Part shown: piece after piece, positions 1 through 5,555 of the stretch
Numbering within the stretch: position 1 is the first letter of the stretch
Layout: each line of letters starts with the position of its first letter
Assembly: GCA_011523485.1 (NCBI GenBank)
Contig: WTGR01000614.1
Coordinates: forward strand, 1-8,228
DNA: 8,228 nt
Direction of reading: 5' to 3'
Source: Acidobacteriota bacterium
GTDB lineage: Bacteria; Acidobacteriota; Vicinamibacteria; Vicinamibacterales; UBA8438
Made by a program: the position numbers and the translations under genes
Notes under the pieces: generated by a model
What the model was told of the DNA's origin: nothing
What the model saw: only the letters and a program-made list of their open reading frames with translations
The model's database searches: none

Positions 1-108
1 CCCGCTACCCGCCAGCGACGCGCTGCCGTCCCCGTCCGGGATGCGTACCGCCGCCGTCGCCAGCAACAGCAACGCGAGCCCACGACGGACAGCGCCCGAC
101 CTGTTCAT
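1..108 (-). CDS. pilQ: Probable PilQ secretin, N-terminal 36 codons only
   Basis: This is the 5' end of a gene that runs off the left edge. The start ATG (108-106) overlaps the pilP stop as ATGA and has a strong purine-rich Shine-Dalgarno run (GAGGGGGGAG) just upstream. The 36 visible residues begin MNRSGAVRRG, then have a Leu/Ala-rich hydrophobic core at about residues 11-20, then a polar Gly/Ser/Asp stretch. This is the layout of a Sec signal peptide, as expected for an exported protein. No secretin domain is in the window, so the name rests on synteny: in the conserved pilMNOPQ order the gene after pilP encodes PilQ, the outer-membrane ring through which the pilus passes. Another exported pilus protein is possible. 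Confidence 0.62.
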   Translation of the reverse strand, partial: MNRSGAVRRGLALLLLATAAVRIPDGDGSASLAGSG

Positions 109-581
109 CGCTCCCCCCTCAACGACCGCAGCGTCAGACACTCGTCGCGTGCCGCGCCGCGCGGCCCATCCACGACGATCACGACGCCGCCGGCCGCCAC
201 CGACTGCACGTAGCCGTCGAAGAGCTCCTCCCCCCCTCGCACCACATGACTTCTCCCGTGTTCGGTCTCCAGCATCGCGAGATACTCGTCGCCGAGCCGG
301 ACGAGGCCGCGGAGGGTCATCTCTTCGACTGCGATCCCGGCCAGTCCGCGCGGCCGCGCCCCGACGAACCGGTCCGGACGGCCGCGCGCGGATGGCGCGA
401 GAAAAGGATCCCGACGTCCGCCGGAGTCGTCGGAAAGCGCGCGGTTCGAGAGGTCCGCATCCTCCCCCGAGGACTCGGATGTCCCGTCCGGACGAGTATC
501 GCGACCCTGGGCGGCCGAAGCGGGTTCCTGTCCGACCAGGAACCCCGCGAACAGCAGCGCATGCGTCGCCGCCTGCATCAT
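105..581 (-). CDS. pilP: Type IV pilus assembly protein PilP
   Basis: 158 residues. PilP is a periplasmic protein that links the PilN/PilO inner-membrane dimer to the PilQ secretin. Residues 1-24 form a signal-like hydrophobic segment ending in an ASAA-Q type cleavage site. A low-complexity Ser/Asp/Arg linker follows (about 25-56), then the family's RDPF motif (57-60) and a small beta domain (about 76-150) containing GLAGIAVEEMTLRGLV and VVRGGEELFDGYVQSV. I chose the ATG at 581 because AAGGGAGGTT lies 8 bases upstream and the ATG overlaps the pilO stop as ATGA; a second ATG follows directly at 578. The open frame continues upstream to 809, but that part lies inside pilO and does not look like PilP. 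There is no cysteine near the N-terminus, so no lipobox is visible, although well-studied PilP proteins are lipoproteins. The only Cys is residue 148. Confidence 0.85.
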   Translation of the reverse strand: MMQAATHALLFAGFLVGQEPASAAQGRDTRPDGTSESSGEDADLSNRALSDDSGGRRDPFLAPSARGRPDRFVGARPRGLAGIAVEEMTLRGLVRLGDEYLAMLETEHGRSHVVRGGEELFDGYVQSVAAGGVVIVVDGPRGAARDECLTLRSLRGER

Positions 582-1183
582 CGGCGCAACCTCCCTTCCC
601 CGCGCACCGCGTCCACGCCGTCCACGGGCTCCCGCAGCACATAGGTCGTGGCGATGCATGTCGCCGCAATCGTCGCGTTCGGCTTCCCGGAAGGGAGAGC
701 ACGGATCGACAGGCGATCGACGGTGACGATCATCGGCAGCCCACTCACGGCGTCCAGGAACGAGGCGAGCTCGTGGAAACCTCCCGTCACCTCCAGTCGG
801 ACCGGCCATTCTTCGTAACCCTCCCCGTGACGCGTCTCGTCGAGCGCGAACGACTGCATGGTCAGTCGGGACCGCACCGCGATCTCCTGCAGACTCCTCA
901 ACACCGCGGACGCGTCCTGCGCCTCCGGCATGCCGCGGTGCAGGATCGCGAGGCGACGGCGCAGCCGCGAGACCTCGGCTTCGAGCTGCGGCAGGCGGCT
1001 GGCGGCGAGACGGGCCCGGGCGACCTCGCCCCGGCGCTGCTCCAGCTCCACGCGCCGCATCGCCAGCAGGTCGGTCTGCGGTTCCACGAACAACAGCCGA
1101 AACGCCGCCAGGACGGCGACCGGCAACAGGACACCCGCCGCGAGCGTCCTGTTCCGGGCCCCCTCCGCCAGACCGGACTTCAT
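578..1183 (-). CDS. pilO: Type IV pilus assembly protein PilO
   Basis: 201 residues, the usual PilO size. PilO is a bitopic inner-membrane protein that pairs with PilN and binds PilP in the periplasm. It has a short basic cytoplasmic N-terminus, one transmembrane segment at about 14-33, a predicted coiled coil rich in Leu, Arg and Glu at about 38-85, and a C-terminal ferredoxin-like domain. That domain includes the family-typical GGFHELASFLDAVSGLPMIV stretch (about 134-153). The start ATG (1183) forms an ATGA overlap with the pilN stop and has GGGAG a few bases upstream. A much longer reading frame extends upstream to 2281 in this phase, but it covers pilN and part of pilM out of frame and is rejected. 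Identification rests on architecture, order and the C-terminal motif. Confidence 0.88.
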   Translation of the reverse strand: MKSGLAEGARNRTLAAGVLLPVAVLAAFRLLFVEPQTDLLAMRRVELEQRRGEVARARLAASRLPQLEAEVSRLRRRLAILHRGMPEAQDASAVLRSLQEIAVRSRLTMQSFALDETRHGEGYEEWPVRLEVTGGFHELASFLDAVSGLPMIVTVDRLSIRALPSGKPNATIAATCIATTYVLREPVDGVDAVRGEGRLRR

Positions 1184-1749
1184 GGACTCCCGGCCGCCGG
1201 CAGGCGCATCCTGACCTCGAAGGCGACCGCCTCCTGCCCGCCGAACGACTCTTCCCGGCGGGAGCTCACTATTTCGACCCTGGCGTCGGGAGACGCCGAG
1301 TCCTCCAGTGCCGCGGCGTAGTCGGATACCGCGGCCGGCGCGAGGGCGCGTCCCCGCACGACCACCGCGGCCGGCTCCTGCCGTACCTCGCTCAACCACA
1401 GACCGTTCGGCAGAGCGCGACTCAACCGATCCAGGAGCCGCCGCGGATCGCCCCGGCGATCGTGCAGCGCGTCGATGCGGGCCACCTGCGCGGCGAGGTC
1501 GGCCCGCAGCGCCTCGGCGCCGCGCACTGCGTCGACGGCCCCAGTGAGGCCCGCCAGGGCCGCCTCCGCGTTCGCGAGCTCCCGGGTCAGCTCCGCGGCT
1601 TGCCCATGCAACGACCAGAACCACCAGGCCGCCAGAACCAGAGCCAGTCCCGGGAGTGCCACCGCCGCGGCGGCCCGCCCGTTCCGCGAGCGGCCGTCGA
1701 CGATCGTCGTCCGGTCCTGTACCGAGGTGAGCAGATTGACGCGAATCAT
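1180..1749 (-). CDS. pilN: Type IV pilus assembly protein PilN
   Basis: 189 residues. PilN is the PilO partner in the inner-membrane alignment subcomplex, and its cytoplasmic tip docks into PilM. The protein opens with MIRVNLL, matching the conserved cytoplasmic I-N-L motif that binds PilM. A transmembrane helix follows at about 27-46 (AAAAVALPGLALVLAAWWFW), then an Ala/Leu/Arg/Glu coiled coil at about 48-97, then a PilN periplasmic domain that includes LLDRLSRALPNGLWLSEV (about 105-122). The ATG at 1749 was chosen because it overlaps the pilM TGA as ATGA, has GGGGGA closely upstream and places the INLL-type motif at the very N-terminus. An ATG at 1824 in the same frame would add 25 Arg/Gly-rich residues that lie within pilM and are not PilN-like. 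Confidence 0.9.
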   Translation of the reverse strand: MIRVNLLTSVQDRTTIVDGRSRNGRAAAAVALPGLALVLAAWWFWSLHGQAAELTRELANAEAALAGLTGAVDAVRGAEALRADLAAQVARIDALHDRRGDPRRLLDRLSRALPNGLWLSEVRQEPAAVVVRGRALAPAAVSDYAAALEDSASPDARVEIVSSRREESFGGQEAVAFEVRMRLPAAGSP

Positions 1750-2825
1750 CGATCCCCCGTTCGGCGCAGCGCGAGCCCCGCGGCGACGCCCGCCGCCGCG
1801 GCGAGGTCCGCCGGATCGCGCCAACCGATCTGCCGACCGACGACCTGCGTCTGGTGAAAGGGATCGAACCGCTCCAGGGGCACATCGAAGCGTCCAGCCG
1901 TCGCGGAGGCGAAGCCCGCCCCCTGTGAGGCGCCGCCGCTGAGCAGAATGCGATCGATGCGGCCCCCCGTCCGGCTCGCCGCGAAGAAGTCGAACGTCTT
2001 CTCCACCTCGAGCAGCAGATCCTCGGTGGCCTCCCGCAGCACCGGCTCTGCATCCTCCCGGCCCGCCCCCCGGATCGAAAGGTCCTTCTTGGCCCGCTCG
2101 GCCTCCTCGAACGAAGGGATACCGCTACGGCGGAGCGCCTCGGTGCAGGCGTTTCCACCGGCGGCGATTTCGCGGGTGAAGACGGACCGGCCGCCCTCGA
2201 CGATGTTGACGTTGATCGTGCTCGCGCCGCAGTTGAGCAGGGCGGCCACCCCGCCGCGTTCGAATCCCCCCTGCAACGCACAGGCGTTCTGGAGAGCGAA
2301 CGCCGCCACGTCCACGACCGCCGGCACGCATCCGGCCTCGGTGACCACGGCGGCGTACTCGGCGATCGTGCTTTTCTTGGCCGCCACCAGCAGCACGACC
2401 ATCGAAGGCCGCCGCTCGGTGTCGCCGGCGCGGTCGACCACCTGGTAATCCAGGTTTACGTCGCAGAGCTCGAACGGAATATGCCTTCCGGCCTCCCAGG
2501 CGATCGAACCCGCCAGTTCCGCCCGGCTCATTCGCGGCATGGCGACTTCTCTGGCGATTACCGCGCCCCCCGGCAACGACAGGGCCACATCGCGACCGCG
2601 GATGTCTGCGGCGCCCAACAGCCCGCGAACCGCTTCCGCGACGGCTGCCCGGTCCACGATCTCCCCCTTGACGATGCTGCCCGCGGGCACGGCATGCATT
2701 CCGGCCGTTGCGTGGATGCGGCGGCCGGGGGCCGCGGTCAGTTCGACCGCCTTCACGGCACTCGAGCCGATGTCGATGCCGACCAGCGGCGTCGGCCGCC
2801 GCAAGAGGCCGGAGATGAAGTCCAT
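1746..2825 (-). CDS. pilM: Type IV pilus assembly ATPase-like protein PilM
   Basis: 359 residues, full length for PilM. PilM is a cytoplasmic actin-fold (FtsA-like) protein that binds nucleotide and the N-terminal tail of PilN. The phosphate-1 loop is VGIDIGSSAVKAVEL (15-29). The phosphate-2 region is LLNCGASTINVNIVEGG (196-212), followed by FTREIAAGGN (216-225). The C-terminal adenosine motif is ILLSGGASQGAGF (293-305). PilM-typical blocks also include PFELCDVNLDYQVV (117-130) and EEAERAKKDL (240-249). Where many PilM proteins carry Asp at the start of phosphate-2, this one has Asn198; I recall Asn in other PilM lineages too. It is first in the operon. The ATG at 2825 is preferred over an in-frame ATG at 2930, since the extra residues would span the putative promoter. 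Its Shine-Dalgarno (GGCGGGA) is moderate. Confidence 0.93.
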   Translation of the reverse strand: MDFISGLLRRPTPLVGIDIGSSAVKAVELTAAPGRRIHATAGMHAVPAGSIVKGEIVDRAAVAEAVRGLLGAADIRGRDVALSLPGGAVIAREVAMPRMSRAELAGSIAWEAGRHIPFELCDVNLDYQVVDRAGDTERRPSMVVLLVAAKKSTIAEYAAVVTEAGCVPAVVDVAAFALQNACALQGGFERGGVAALLNCGASTINVNIVEGGRSVFTREIAAGGNACTEALRRSGIPSFEEAERAKKDLSIRGAGREDAEPVLREATEDLLLEVEKTFDFFAASRTGGRIDRILLSGGASQGAGFASATAGRFDVPLERFDPFHQTQVVGRQIGWRDPADLAAAAGVAAGLALRRTGDR

Positions 2826-2850
2826 GGGTCCCGCCACGGTGGATTTCCTG

Positions 2851-2867
2851 AAGCAAGGATCGCGCCA
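2851..2867 (-). promoter_or_regulatory. Putative sigma-54 (-24/-12) promoter for pilMNOPQ
   Basis: Read on the minus strand, this is TGGCGCGATCCTTGCTT. It fits the sigma-54 consensus TGGCACG-N4-TTGCW with one mismatch (G for A at position 5). The invariant GG (2866-2865) and GC (2854-2853) have exactly the required 10 bases between them. A start about 12 bases downstream, near 2841, would leave a leader of about 16 bases before the pilM ATG. Known pilus regulation by RpoN with PilS/PilR-type activators makes this plausible. In GC-rich DNA a GG-N10-GC pair alone is weak, but the flanking TTGC and TGGC matches raise the odds. I did not identify an activator-binding site. Confidence 0.55.
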
Positions 2868-2880
2868 ACCGCGCACGGCG

Positions 2881-2912
2881 CCCCGCGCCGACCCCGCGCC
2901 GACCCCGACGCC
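2881..2912. repeat. Short tandem repeat, 11-bp unit, between divergent promoters
   Basis: The unit CCCCGCGCCGA occurs at 2881-2891 and again, identically, at 2892-2902. A degenerate third copy, CCCCGACGCC, follows at 2903-2912. The array ends exactly where the rplM -35 box begins (2913) and lies roughly 40-70 bases upstream of the predicted sigma-54 start for pilM. It may be a regulator binding array or only GC-rich slippage. Confidence 0.6.
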
Positions 2913-2942
2913 TTGACACGAGCTCCGCACGCTCTGTAGGAT
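2913..2942 (+). promoter_or_regulatory. Sigma-70 type promoter for rplM operon
   Basis: A perfect -35 TTGACA (2913-2918) and a -10 TAGGAT (2937-2942, 4 of 6 to TATAAT) are separated by 18 bases. Transcription would start near 2949, about 28 bases before the rplM GTG. That leader is too short to hold a typical ribosomal-protein autoregulatory RNA. This is the likely housekeeping promoter for rplM-rpsI-rpsB-tsf. Confidence 0.75.
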
Positions 2943-2948
2943 TTGCGG

Positions 2949-2972
2949 ATGTACCGACCAGGCTTGGTGTAA
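2949..2972 (+). CDS. Possible leaderless 7-codon upstream ORF before rplM
   Basis: ATG TAC CGA CCA GGC TTG GTG TAA would encode MYRPGLV. The ATG falls 7 bases after the -10 box, right where transcription is expected to begin, so the peptide would be translated without a leader. Its stop ends 4 bases before the rplM GTG, which itself has no good Shine-Dalgarno. Coupling or reinitiation into rplM is conceivable. An ORF this short can easily arise by chance, so this is a candidate only. Confidence 0.2.
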   Translation: MYRPGLV

Positions 2973-2976
2973 GAAC

Positions 2977-3408
2977 GTGTCGACCTACGCTCCCAGCCGG
3001 AAAGACATCGTGCGCGCTTGGCACGTGATCGATGCCGACTCGAAGGTTCTCGGGCGGATCGCCACCGTCGCCGCGCGCCTCCTGCAAGGCAAGCACCGTC
3101 CGCAGTACGCGCCGTATCTCGATACGGGCGATCACGTCGTCATCGTCAACGCGGCGCGCGTGCGCATGACCGGACGCAAGGAGACCCGCAAGCTGTACCA
3201 CGCGCACAGCGGCTACCTCGGCGGGTTGCGCAGCGAACGGGCCGGAACCGTTCGCCGCCGCCATCCGGAACGACTGGTCGAGTCCGCCGTGCGCGGCATG
3301 TTGCCGAAGACGAAGCTTGGGAAGGCGATGTACCGCAAGCTGAAGGTGTACGCCGGGCCCGAGCATCCCCACGCGGCCCAGAAGCCGGCCGCCTGCGAGG
3401 TATCGTGA
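2977..3408 (+). CDS. rplM: 50S ribosomal protein L13
   Basis: 143 residues, against about 142 in E. coli. L13 is an early-assembling large-subunit protein that binds 23S rRNA. The sequence is collinear with the family: [16 protein letters not shown] (15-30), [25 protein letters not shown] (35-59), the [19 protein letters not shown] block (66-84), [18 protein letters not shown] (94-111) and the signature [24 protein letters not shown] (114-137). The start is GTG at 2977. It gives the expected N-terminus, and the nearest upstream ATG (2949) is in another frame and stops at 2972. Only a weak AAG lies before the GTG. It is first in the plus-strand block, and its stop overlaps the rpsI start (GTGA), the usual L13-S9 coupling. 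Confidence 0.97.
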   Translation: MSTYAPSRKDIVRAWHVIDADSKVLGRIATVAARLLQGKHRPQYAPYLDTGDHVVIVNAARVRMTGRKETRKLYHAHSGYLGGLRSERAGTVRRRHPERLVESAVRGMLPKTKLGKAMYRKLKVYAGPEHPHAAQKPAACEVS

Positions 3409-3800
3409 GCGCAGAACCTGCCCACTACGCAACCGGACGGCGCAAGACATCGACTGCGCGAGTTTTTCTCCGACCCGGCGCAGGCGCCTTTACCGTGAAT
3501 ACCGTATCGCTGGAGGATCGTTTCCCCACGGCGTCGCTCCGGACGAGGATCACCGAGCCTCTCGTGCTGACGGAAGCAACCGACAAGTACGACATCTTCG
3601 CGACCGCGGCCGGCGGAGGCATCTCCGGCCAGGCCGGTGCGTTGCGTCTCGGAATCGCACGCGCGCTCGTCGAGGCGGACCCCGAGTTGCGGGCGCCGCT
3701 GAAGAAGGCCGGCATGCTGACGCGGGACCCGCGCGGCAAGGAACGCAAGAAGTACGGACTGGCTGGCGCACGCAAGCGATTCCAGTTCAGCAAGCGGTAG
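3405..3800 (+). CDS. rpsI: 30S ribosomal protein S9
   Basis: 131 residues, against 130 in E. coli. S9 sits in the head of the small subunit, and its basic C-terminal tail reaches the P-site tRNA. Visible family blocks are [18 protein letters not shown] (8-25), [23 protein letters not shown] (66-88), the [21 protein letters not shown] stretch (99-119) and the invariant C-terminal ending QFSKR, whose terminal Lys-Arg contacts the P-site tRNA. The start is a GTG at 3405 that overlaps the rplM TGA; GAGG lies 4 bases upstream within the end of rplM. Longer frames in this phase read through rplM and are artefacts. It is followed 20 bases later by the first possible start of rpsB. Confidence 0.97.
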   Translation: MSAEPAHYATGRRKTSTARVFLRPGAGAFTVNTVSLEDRFPTASLRTRITEPLVLTEATDKYDIFATAAGGGISGQAGALRLGIARALVEADPELRAPLKKAGMLTRDPRGKERKKYGLAGARKRFQFSKR

Positions 3801-3820
3801 GAACCGGAACGGTCGCCGCG

Positions 3821-4624
3821 ATGGCAGGCGCACCGGATGGAGGCAGCTTGACGCCGTTGACGATGCAGGAACTGCTGGAAGCCGGAGTTCATTTCGGCCA
3901 CCAGACGAAGCGCTGGAACCCCAAGATGAAGAAGTACATCTTCGGCCAGCGCAACGGAATCTACCTTATCGACCTGGGCAAGACGGCCCAGTGCATGCGA
4001 CTGGCGGAAGACTTCGTCACGCAGCTCGCATCGGAGAACCGCACCATTCTCTTCGTCGGCACGAAGCGGCAGGCGCAGGATCTGGTTGTCGAGGAAGCCC
4101 AGCGTTGCGGCATGTACTTCGTGAACGAGCGCTGGCTCGGCGGCCTGCTGACGAACTTCTCCACGATCCAGAGGAGTCTGGATCGCCTCCGCGAGCTCGA
4201 GGCGATGGCCGAGGACGGCCGCCACGACAGCCTCTCGAAGAAGGAAGTGGCGCGCCTCGAGAAGGAGAAGCGGAAGCTTCACCGCAACCTGGACGGTATC
4301 CGAAAGATGTCGCGTCTTCCGGACGCCGTGTTCGTCATCGACACCCGCCGCGAGAAGATTGCCGTCGACGAGGCGCGCAAGCTGAGAATCCCGGTCATCG
4401 GCCTCGTCGACACGAACTGCGATCCCGACGACGTCGACTACGTAATCCCGGGCAACGACGATGCGCTCCGCGCGATTCGGCTGTTCGTGACACGAATCGC
4501 CGACGCGGTCATCAACGGCCGGGGCCTCAAGGAGGCCGCGGAAGACGTGAATGCCGACGCCGGCGCGCCGCAGGCCGCGCCTGCGGCCACCACAGCCGCT
4601 TCGCCCGCTCCGGCGTCCGTCTGA
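3821..4624 (+). CDS. rpsB: 30S ribosomal protein S2
   Basis: 267 residues from this ATG. S2 binds between the head and body of the small subunit and is needed for S1 binding. Family motifs are [19 protein letters not shown] (18-36), [14 protein letters not shown] (39-52), [14 protein letters not shown] (76-89), [14 protein letters not shown] (103-116), [13 protein letters not shown] (162-174) and [26 protein letters not shown] (190-215). The last 25 or so residues are an Ala/Pro-rich tail without conserved content. The start is uncertain. An in-frame TTG at 3848 (10th codon) has GGAGG 4 bases upstream and would give [13 protein letters not shown], which matches the normal S2 N-terminus. The ATG at 3821 has only GGAA-like sequence upstream and adds nine non-conserved residues. 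I keep the ATG as the outer boundary; the TTG is at least as likely. It pairs with tsf, a near-universal gene order. Confidence 0.96.
   Translation: MAGAPDGGSLTPLTMQELLEAGVHFGHQTKRWNPKMKKYIFGQRNGIYLIDLGKTAQCMRLAEDFVTQLASENRTILFVGTKRQAQDLVVEEAQRCGMYFVNERWLGGLLTNFSTIQRSLDRLRELEAMAEDGRHDSLSKKEVARLEKEKRKLHRNLDGIRKMSRLPDAVFVIDTRREKIAVDEARKLRIPVIGLVDTNCDPDDVDYVIPGNDDALRAIRLFVTRIADAVINGRGLKEAAEDVNADAGAPQAAPAATTAASPAPASV
3839..3850 (+). promoter_or_regulatory. Shine-Dalgarno and alternative TTG start for rpsB
   Basis: GGAGG at 3839-3843 is followed after 4 bases by an in-frame TTG (3848-3850). Using it would give a 258-residue S2 that starts five residues before the conserved [13 protein letters not shown], the spacing seen in other S2 proteins. 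This favours TTG over the ATG at 3821, though the spacing is a little short and TTG is a weak start codon. Confidence 0.5.
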
Positions 4625-4635
4625 AGACATGTTCC

Positions 4636-4665
4636 GGTCCCGCCGTGCCGGTACAGCGGCGGGCC
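4636..4665 (+). other. GC-rich hairpin between rpsB and tsf
   Basis: CCCGCCG (4639-4645) pairs with CGGCGGG (4657-4663) around an 11-base loop. Two more G-C pairs follow outside a bulged T (GG at 4636-4637 with CC at 4664-4665). No run of T follows, so it is not a standard intrinsic terminator. The E. coli rpsB-tsf spacer is known to hold an attenuator, so a partial attenuator or mRNA stabiliser is possible here. Confidence 0.4.
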
Positions 4666-4693
4666 TTCCCCTCCAACGCGAAAGATCGACGTC

Positions 4694-5296
4694 ATGGCAA
4701 TCAGTGCGGCGCAAGTCAAGGAACTACGTGACCGAACCGGCGTGGGCTTCATGGAGTGCAAGGCGGCACTGGGCGAAGCCGGCGGCGACATCGAGCAGGC
4801 GGTGACCATTCTGCGGACGCGGGGCCAGGCGAAGGCAGCCAAGCGCGCGGGCCGTACGACGTCGCAGGGACTCGTCGGGCACTACATCCACCAGGGCGGA
4901 CAGGTCGGCGTCCTCGTGGAGGTCAACTGCGAGTCCGACTTCGTGGCGCGCACCGACGACTTCCAGAAGCTCGTGCGCGAGATCGCCATGCACATCGCAG
5001 CCGCCGACCCGCAGTACGCGAGCCGCGAAGAAGTGCCCGCCGCGGACCTGGAGCGGGAACGATCCATCTACCGGGCGCAGTTCGAGAACTCGAACAAGCC
5101 GCCGGCGATCGTCGACAAGATCGTCGAGGGCAAGCTCAACAGCTACTACGAACAGGTCGTGCTGACCGACCAGCCCTCGATCCGTGATCCGAAGACGACC
5201 ATCGGCACGATGATCACCGCCGCCATCGCCAAGCTCGGCGAGAACATCACGGTCGCCCGCTTCGCCCGGTTCAAGGTTGGCGAGAGCGCTTCCTAG
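4694..5296 (+). CDS. tsf: Elongation factor Ts (short form)
   Basis: 200 residues. EF-Ts is the guanine-nucleotide exchange factor that releases GDP from EF-Tu. The N-terminal UBA-like domain reads VKELRDRTGVGFMECKAALGEAGGDIEQAVTILRTRG (8-44). The EF-Tu contact region is VEVNCESDFVARTDDF (75-90), with SDFV at 81-84 in place of the commoner TDFV. The protein ends with the family's C-terminal LGENITVARFARFKVGE (181-197). It is much shorter than the 283-residue E. coli protein and resembles the compact type known from Thermus, which lacks part of the duplicated core and the coiled-coil region. The ATG at 4694 gives the expected N-terminus. Its Shine-Dalgarno is poor (GAAAGA about 9 bases upstream). 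It lies 69 bases after rpsB and is the last gene before a non-coding gap. Confidence 0.97.
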   Translation: MAISAAQVKELRDRTGVGFMECKAALGEAGGDIEQAVTILRTRGQAKAAKRAGRTTSQGLVGHYIHQGGQVGVLVEVNCESDFVARTDDFQKLVREIAMHIAAADPQYASREEVPAADLERERSIYRAQFENSNKPPAIVDKIVEGKLNSYYEQVVLTDQPSIRDPKTTIGTMITAAIAKLGENITVARFARFKVGESAS

Positions 5297-5300
5297 CGCC

Positions 5301-5330
5301 CCGAAACGCCTCGCCGGCTCGGCGTTTCGG
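5301..5330 (+). terminator. Strong hairpin after tsf, possible terminator
   Basis: CCGAAACGCC (5301-5310) and GGCGTTTCGG (5321-5330) form a perfect 10-bp stem around a 10-base loop, starting 5 bases after the tsf stop. The bases after it are C-rich (CCCATCCCCC), not T-rich, so it is not a classic intrinsic terminator. It probably marks the 3' end of the rplM-rpsI-rpsB-tsf transcript, as a U-less terminator or as a 3'-end stabiliser. Confidence 0.55.
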
Positions 5331-5350
5331 CCCATCCCCCCGCTTCCATG

Positions 5351-5427
5351 ACTCTGCGCTACAGCACTTCGCTTCGCTGCGTTCTGCGGCGCAGACTGTC
5401 GGTCGGGCCCGGTTGCGCGGCAATCGG
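5351..5427. repeat. Cluster of inverted repeats in tsf-pyrH gap
   Basis: Two separate foldable elements lie here. ACTCTGCGC (5351-5359) is an imperfect inverted copy of GCGCAGACT (5389-5397), and the right arm also contains the self-complementary TCTGCG-G-CGCAGA (5383-5395). Between them is a CTTCGCTTCGCTGCG run of near 5-base repeats. Next, CCGGTTGC (5409-5416) pairs with GCAATCGG (5420-5427) over a GCG triloop, with one G-U pair. The 259-base gap 5297-5555 contains no gene I can support. The layout resembles a REP-type dispersed repeat or a structured leader, but neither can be shown from one copy. Confidence 0.4.
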
Positions 5428-5460
5428 ATCCGGCGGCGACGATTCCCGGGTAGCGCTTCG

Positions 5461-5491
5461 GTGACGGCGGGGATGGACGCTGCGCTATAAT
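5461..5491 (+). promoter_or_regulatory. Putative promoter for pyrH-frr
   Basis: A perfect -10 TATAAT lies at 5486-5491 in otherwise GC-rich sequence. The best -35 is GTGACG (5461-5466, 4 of 6 to TTGACA) at a long 19-base spacing, so the -35 is weak. A start near 5498 would give a leader of about 58 bases before the pyrH ATG. A promoter here fits the long gap and the hairpin after tsf. Confidence 0.55.
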
Positions 5492-5555
5492 CCCAGCCGG
5501 CCGCGCCTCGTCTCCGGACAGTCCCGTTCAAGACACCGCGACGGCCTGTTTCCCG

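Noticed and set aside
41..1321. 426-codon plus-strand open frame opposite pilO, pilP and pilN
   Set aside because: It is Arg/Pro-rich with no recognisable domain and lies antisense to well-identified pil genes. Long empty antisense frames are expected in GC-rich DNA.
578..2281. 567-codon minus-strand open frame that could be read as a large fusion protein
   Set aside because: Only its last 201 codons are PilO. The rest is out-of-frame pilN and pilM and shows no domain.
2881..2912. Possible CRISPR or iteron array
   Set aside because: The unit is only 11 bp, the copies are contiguous with no spacers, and there are fewer than three good copies.
2125..3450. 441-codon minus-strand open frame across pilM, the promoter gap and rplM
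   Set aside because: It runs antisense to rplM and out of frame with pilM, and crosses both promoters. Its Arg/Gly-rich composition is typical of shadow frames.
3425..4714. 429-codon minus-strand open frame opposite rpsI and rpsB
   Set aside because: It is antisense to two universally conserved ribosomal protein genes and its sequence has no family signature.
5348..5464. 38-codon plus-strand ORF (MTLRYSTSL...) in the tsf-pyrH gap
   Set aside because: It has no Shine-Dalgarno (preceded by a C-rich run), overlaps inverted repeats and has no conserved feature.
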